From contig CALEJW010000043.1 of NCBI GenBank assembly GCA_937898635.1, positions 1 through 6,809 on the forward strand: a stretch of DNA of 6,809 nucleotides, given 5' to 3'. This document shows positions 4,445 to 6,809 of the stretch, one piece after another. Position numbers and translations under genes: made by a program. The notes under the pieces are model-generated. The model had not been told where the DNA came from. It was given only the letters and a program-made list of their open reading frames with translations, and ran no database searches. This DNA is from an uncultured Pseudomonadota bacterium. GTDB taxonomy: Bacteria > Pseudomonadota > Gammaproteobacteria > Burkholderiales > Usitatibacteraceae. How positions within the stretch are numbered: position 1 is the stretch's first letter; each line of letters begins with the position of its first letter.

Positions 4445-6778
4445 CTAGTCCCGGCAAACCGGCACGGTAAGGCCGTAGACCTGGCGGGTGACCTGCTTCA
4501 CGACGACGCGGCCGTTCATCGTGTAGGTGATTCGCGCGTTCTCGCCGTCGGTGAAGTCCAGGCGCATCGTGCCGACCTCGGAGACGGTGTAGCCCTTCCA
4601 GGCCTGGGCCTCGAAGCCGGGGGCGGCGGTGCGGTAGAGCGCGCCGGCGAAGCTGCCGTCGGACTGGCGCTCGAGGCCGGAGGCCACGAGCCAGAGGTCG
4701 CGCCCGGCGTCGTCGTAGGTGAAGAGCGTGGCGAAGATCGTGTCGCCCTGCTGCGCGAGGTTCAGGCCCCAGCCCGGCTCCTGCGGGTTCCACCACAGGT
4801 CCTGGTGGTTGGCCTCGGCCGCGCGCGATCCCGTGGAGGAGACGCAGGCGGGGACTTGCGCGCGGAACACCTGCGGCCGGATCGACTTGGTGGCGCTGCG
4901 GTAGACCGCGCTCAACGCCGAGGGCGTGTTCTCGACGAAGGTCCAGGAAACCTCGCCGCGGTCGGCTGCCGTGAAGCGCAGGCGGATTTCGCCCACCATC
5001 GCGATGCCGTAGAAGGGCCAGGGCTGCTGGTCGAAGCGCGGGCCGCCGGTGCGGTAGAGCGCGCCGAGGAAGGAGCCGTCGCCCTGCAGGCGCATCTCGG
5101 AGGCGACGAGCCACAGGGGCGCGCCGTCGGAGGCGTAGGTGAAGAGGGTGGCGAAGACGATCCCGCCCTGGTGGTTCACGTTGATGCCCCAGCCCGGCTC
5201 GTCCGGGTTCCACCAGAGCGCCGTGTGGTTGGGCGTCGGCTGGAACACCGCGAGGGCGAGCGTGGCCTGGGGCGCGTCGAGGTAGGTCGCGTCCCCCGCC
5301 TGGTTCGCGGCGATCGTGCACTCGCCCACCGCGCGCCCGGACACCGTGGTTCCCGAGATCGAGCAGGCCTGCGGCGTGAGCGAGGTGAAGACCACGGGGC
5401 TGCCCGAGGCGCCGCCGCTCGCGCTCACCGTCGCGTTTCCGCCTGCCGCGAGGAGCGGGGCCGGGCCGAAGGCGATCGCCTGCGGCAGGCGGCTCACGGT
5501 GAAGGCGAGCAGCGCCTGGGGCGCGGGGTCGTAGTTCGCGTTGCCGGCCTGGTCGGCGGCGACGGTGCAGGCACCGGCGGCGACGGCGGTCACGGTGCTG
5601 CCGGCGACGGTGCAGGTGCCGGCGGTGAGCGAGGAGAACGTGACGGCGTTGCCGGAGCCGCCGCCGGTGGCCGAGACCGTGCCGGTGCCGCCCACGGCGA
5701 CGACGGGCGCCGCGCCGAAGCCGATCGACTGGCTCGCCTTGGCGATGGCGATCGACTGCGTGACCTGGGGCGCCGCGTTGTAGGAGGCGTTGCCCGCCTG
5801 GTTGGCGGCGAGGGTGCAGGTGCCCGCGGCGAGCGCGCTCACCGTCGTGCCCGCGATCGAGCAGGTGGAGCCGGTAAGGCTCGTGAGGACGACCGGGTTG
5901 CCGGAGCCGCCGCCGGTGGCGGACGCCGTGCCGGTGCCGCCGTAGACGAGGCTGGGCGCCGCGCCGAAGACGATGGCCTGGTCGATGAGCACCACGCCCG
6001 TGGTCGTGAAGTCGACGCCCGTCACCACCGATTGCAGGGGCTGGGCGTCCTCGGCCATCAGGTAGGCGGTGTAGTCGGTCGCGGCCGTGAGCCCGGAGAG
6101 GGCGAAGCTCGCCGGCGAGCCGGCGCCCATCGCGCCGCTGCCGGCGGCGACGAGGCCCGCGGCCGTGCCCGCGCGCACGCTCGCGGCGTTGGGCACCGCG
6201 CTGCCGCGGGTCGCCACGACCCAGTAGCCGGTCCCGGCCACGGTGCTCGTGCCGGAGAGCGTCGCGGTCGTGGTCGCCACGGCGCTCACGCCGACGGCGG
6301 AGAGCACCGGCGCGCCCGCGAGGGTCACGTCGGGCGTCACGTTGTAGTTCACCGTGCCCGTGATGACGCCGTTGCCGTAGGTGGTGGAGACCACGGTGTA
6401 GGCGGTGCCCTGCGTGAGGTTCGCCGAGAAGCGCGAGAGGAGCCCGATGGCGTCGTCGTTGCAGCCGACGAGGTTCGCGGTCGGGTTGGCGGGGTCGAAA
6501 GTGCCGCTGTAGAGAGCGAGGAAGGGGTCGCCGCCCACGCCGGTCACCGAGGTGACGGTGAACGTGTAGGTGGTCGAGTTGTTCGTGGTGAGGGGACGCG
6601 AGGCGTAGGCGTGCACGCCCACCTGCATGCCGCAGCCGCCGACCCCGCCCAGCGGCGAGGAGGCGACGTTGAAGGTCTGGGCGCCGGTGATCGTGTCGCT
6701 GAACGTCGTCGCGAAGGCCGACGCGGCCGCGACGAGGAGCGCGGCGGCGAGGGATGCGCGGGAGATCTTGTTCTTCAC
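4445..6778 (-). CDS. Large exported modular protein: PPC-like, FN3-like, three Ig-like repeats, two WWNPxEPGWG domains
   Basis: This 777-residue protein is predicted to be exported by Sec. Residues 1-23 are a signal peptide with AFA before T24. Residues 24-150 resemble a bacterial pre-peptidase C-terminal (PPC) beta domain, with C49 and C106. Residues 152-260 resemble FN3. Three 83-residue Ig-like repeats follow (267-349, 350-432, 433-511), then two related domains (518-645 and 658-775) that open with LWWNPxEPGWG and share FATLFTY, LWLVAS and DGSFxGALYRT. The two end in VPAC and VPVC. There is no sorting signal, autotransporter barrel, PEP-CTERM anchor or catalytic motif I recognise, so it may be a secreted or surface-associated binding protein; that is inference. 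The GTG start at 6778 is preceded by AAGGA at 8 bases, and no in-frame alternative start is visible upstream. The sequence is rich in Ala, Gly, Thr and Ser, and poor in Lys, as is usual for exported beta proteins. Confidence 0.88.
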   Translation of the reverse strand: MKNKISRASLAAALLVAAASAFATTFSDTITGAQTFNVASSPLGGVGGCGMQVGVHAYASRPLTTNNSTTYTFTVTSVTGVGGDPFLALYSGTFDPANPTANLVGCNDDAIGLLSRFSANLTQGTAYTVVSTTYGNGVITGTVNYNVTPDVTLAGAPVLSAVGVSAVATTTATLSGTSTVAGTGYWVVATRGSAVPNAASVRAGTAAGLVAAGSGAMGAGSPASFALSGLTAATDYTAYLMAEDAQPLQSVVTGVDFTTTGVVLIDQAIVFGAAPSLVYGGTGTASATGGGSGNPVVLTSLTGSTCSIAGTTVSALAAGTCTLAANQAGNASYNAAPQVTQSIAIAKASQSIGFGAAPVVAVGGTGTVSATGGGSGNAVTFSSLTAGTCTVAGSTVTAVAAGACTVAADQAGNANYDPAPQALLAFTVSRLPQAIAFGPAPLLAAGGNATVSASGGASGSPVVFTSLTPQACSISGTTVSGRAVGECTIAANQAGDATYLDAPQATLALAVFQPTPNHTALWWNPDEPGWGINVNHQGGIVFATLFTYASDGAPLWLVASEMRLQGDGSFLGALYRTGGPRFDQQPWPFYGIAMVGEIRLRFTAADRGEVSWTFVENTPSALSAVYRSATKSIRPQVFRAQVPACVSSTGSRAAEANHQDLWWNPQEPGWGLNLAQQGDTIFATLFTYDDAGRDLWLVASGLERQSDGSFAGALYRTAAPGFEAQAWKGYTVSEVGTMRLDFTDGENARITYTMNGRVVVKQVTRQVYGLTVPVCRD
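4454..5227 (-). repeat. Tandem pair of WWNPxEPGWG domains within the exported protein
   Basis: Copy 1 covers 4844-5227 (residues 518-645, 128 aa) and copy 2 covers 4454-4807 (residues 658-775, 118 aa), joined by a 12-residue linker, VSSTGSRAAEAN. Both contain LWWNPxEPGWGxN, FATLFTY, LWLVAS, a QxDGSFxGALYRT segment, then a Phe/Trp/Tyr-rich stretch and an RLxFT strand. Each ends with a single Cys (C645, C775). Copy 2 is 10 residues shorter, between the RLxFT strand and the final Cys. I know this motif from unnamed exported proteobacterial proteins, with no function attached. Confidence 0.85.
5246..5980 (-). repeat. Three tandem Ig-like repeats with an exact 83-residue (249-bp) period
   Basis: The units are 5732-5980, 5483-5731 and 5246-5482 (the last slightly shorter). 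Each begins QxIxFGxAP, has a Gly-rich SATGGGSG or SASGGASG turn, a Cys, a TTVS-like strand, a second Cys 15 residues later, and ends near AxQAGxAxYxxAPQ. The Cys pairs are C306/C321, C389/C404 and C472/C487, all exactly 83 apart with no indel. At DNA level the first two units share an exact 24-base match (5897-5920 and 5648-5671) in a 45-base stretch with only three differences. The third unit is more diverged. Confidence 0.9.
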
Positions 6779-6786
6779 GGGGAAAT

Positions 6787-6791
6787 TCCTT
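6787..6791 (-). promoter_or_regulatory. Ribosome binding site deciding the GTG start at 6778
   Basis: On the minus strand AAGGA stands about 8 bases before GTG 6778-6776, directly ahead of a Lys-containing signal peptide. A TTG further upstream is out of frame and soon reaches a stop, so the GTG is the best start. Confidence 0.65.
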
Positions 6792-6809
6792 TCAACTGTG
6801 CCGGTTGAA
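6791..6809. repeat. Inverted repeat in the leader of the exported-protein gene
   Basis: TTCAAC (6791-6796) and GTTGAA (6804-6809) are exact reverse complements around a 7-base centre. The repeat reaches the right window edge and may continue. It abuts the Shine-Dalgarno sequence, so it could be a protein operator or an RNA hairpin next to the ribosome site. Six base pairs is short enough to arise by chance. Confidence 0.35.

Noticed and set aside
5246..5980. Regular 249-bp direct repeats as a possible CRISPR or satellite array.
   Set aside because: The repeats are in-frame protein modules inside one reading frame, far longer than CRISPR repeats and without unique spacers.
3809..6808. A 999-codon open frame on the + strand opposite the exported protein and the GDSL gene.
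   Set aside because: The translation is Arg/Gly/Ala/Glu-rich with no domain. It is the antisense shadow of two genes that have clear motifs; long stop-free antisense frames are expected in GC-rich DNA.

Overview
This is a GC-rich bacterial chromosomal window with dense gene packing: tail-to-tail genes that overlap or nearly touch, and 4-base stop/start overlaps. The gene families suggest a proteobacterium, most likely a betaproteobacterium. That rests on a BCAM0308-type zinc-ribbon protein, a TetA-like MFS pump, a GDSL lipoprotein of the TesA/arylesterase type, and a secreted protein with WWNPxEPGWG domains. The assignment is an inference from family recognition; there is no rRNA or other marker here. 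I see no tRNA, rRNA, CRISPR array, transposase or integrase.

Left part (1-1946). A PaaK/F390-synthetase-like adenylate-forming enzyme (44-1507, +) starts at a GTG that overlaps the stop of a probable upstream gene (GTGA, 44-47), so it looks like the downstream member of an operon entering from the left. Its non-conserved tail runs 56 bp into the 3' end of an oppositely oriented gene for a two-CxxC zinc-ribbon protein of the BCAM0308 family (1452-1946, -).

Middle (1947-3724). A 150-bp divergent intergenic region separates the zinc-ribbon gene from a two-gene + strand operon: a TetA-like drug/H+ antiporter (2097-3305), then a small free-standing SET-domain protein (3302-3724), joined by an ATGA overlap. 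The stop codon of the SET gene and that of the converging GDSL gene lie in the two arms of a 12-bp palindrome.

Right part (3731-6809, all -). A large exported modular protein (4445-6778) carries a signal peptide, a PPC-like domain, an FN3-like domain, three Ig-like repeats of 83 residues with an invariant Cys pair, and two C-terminal WWNPxEPGWG domains. Downstream on the same strand, after a perfect 12-bp GC hairpin, is a predicted SGNH/GDSL lipoprotein hydrolase (3731-4348). Both products are exported, but joint function is not shown by the sequence.

I find no complete new multi-gene system. The best leads are the uncharacterised WWNPxEPGWG tandem domain, the coupling of a bacterial SET methyltransferase-like protein to an MFS pump, and the Cys-paired 83-residue repeat array.
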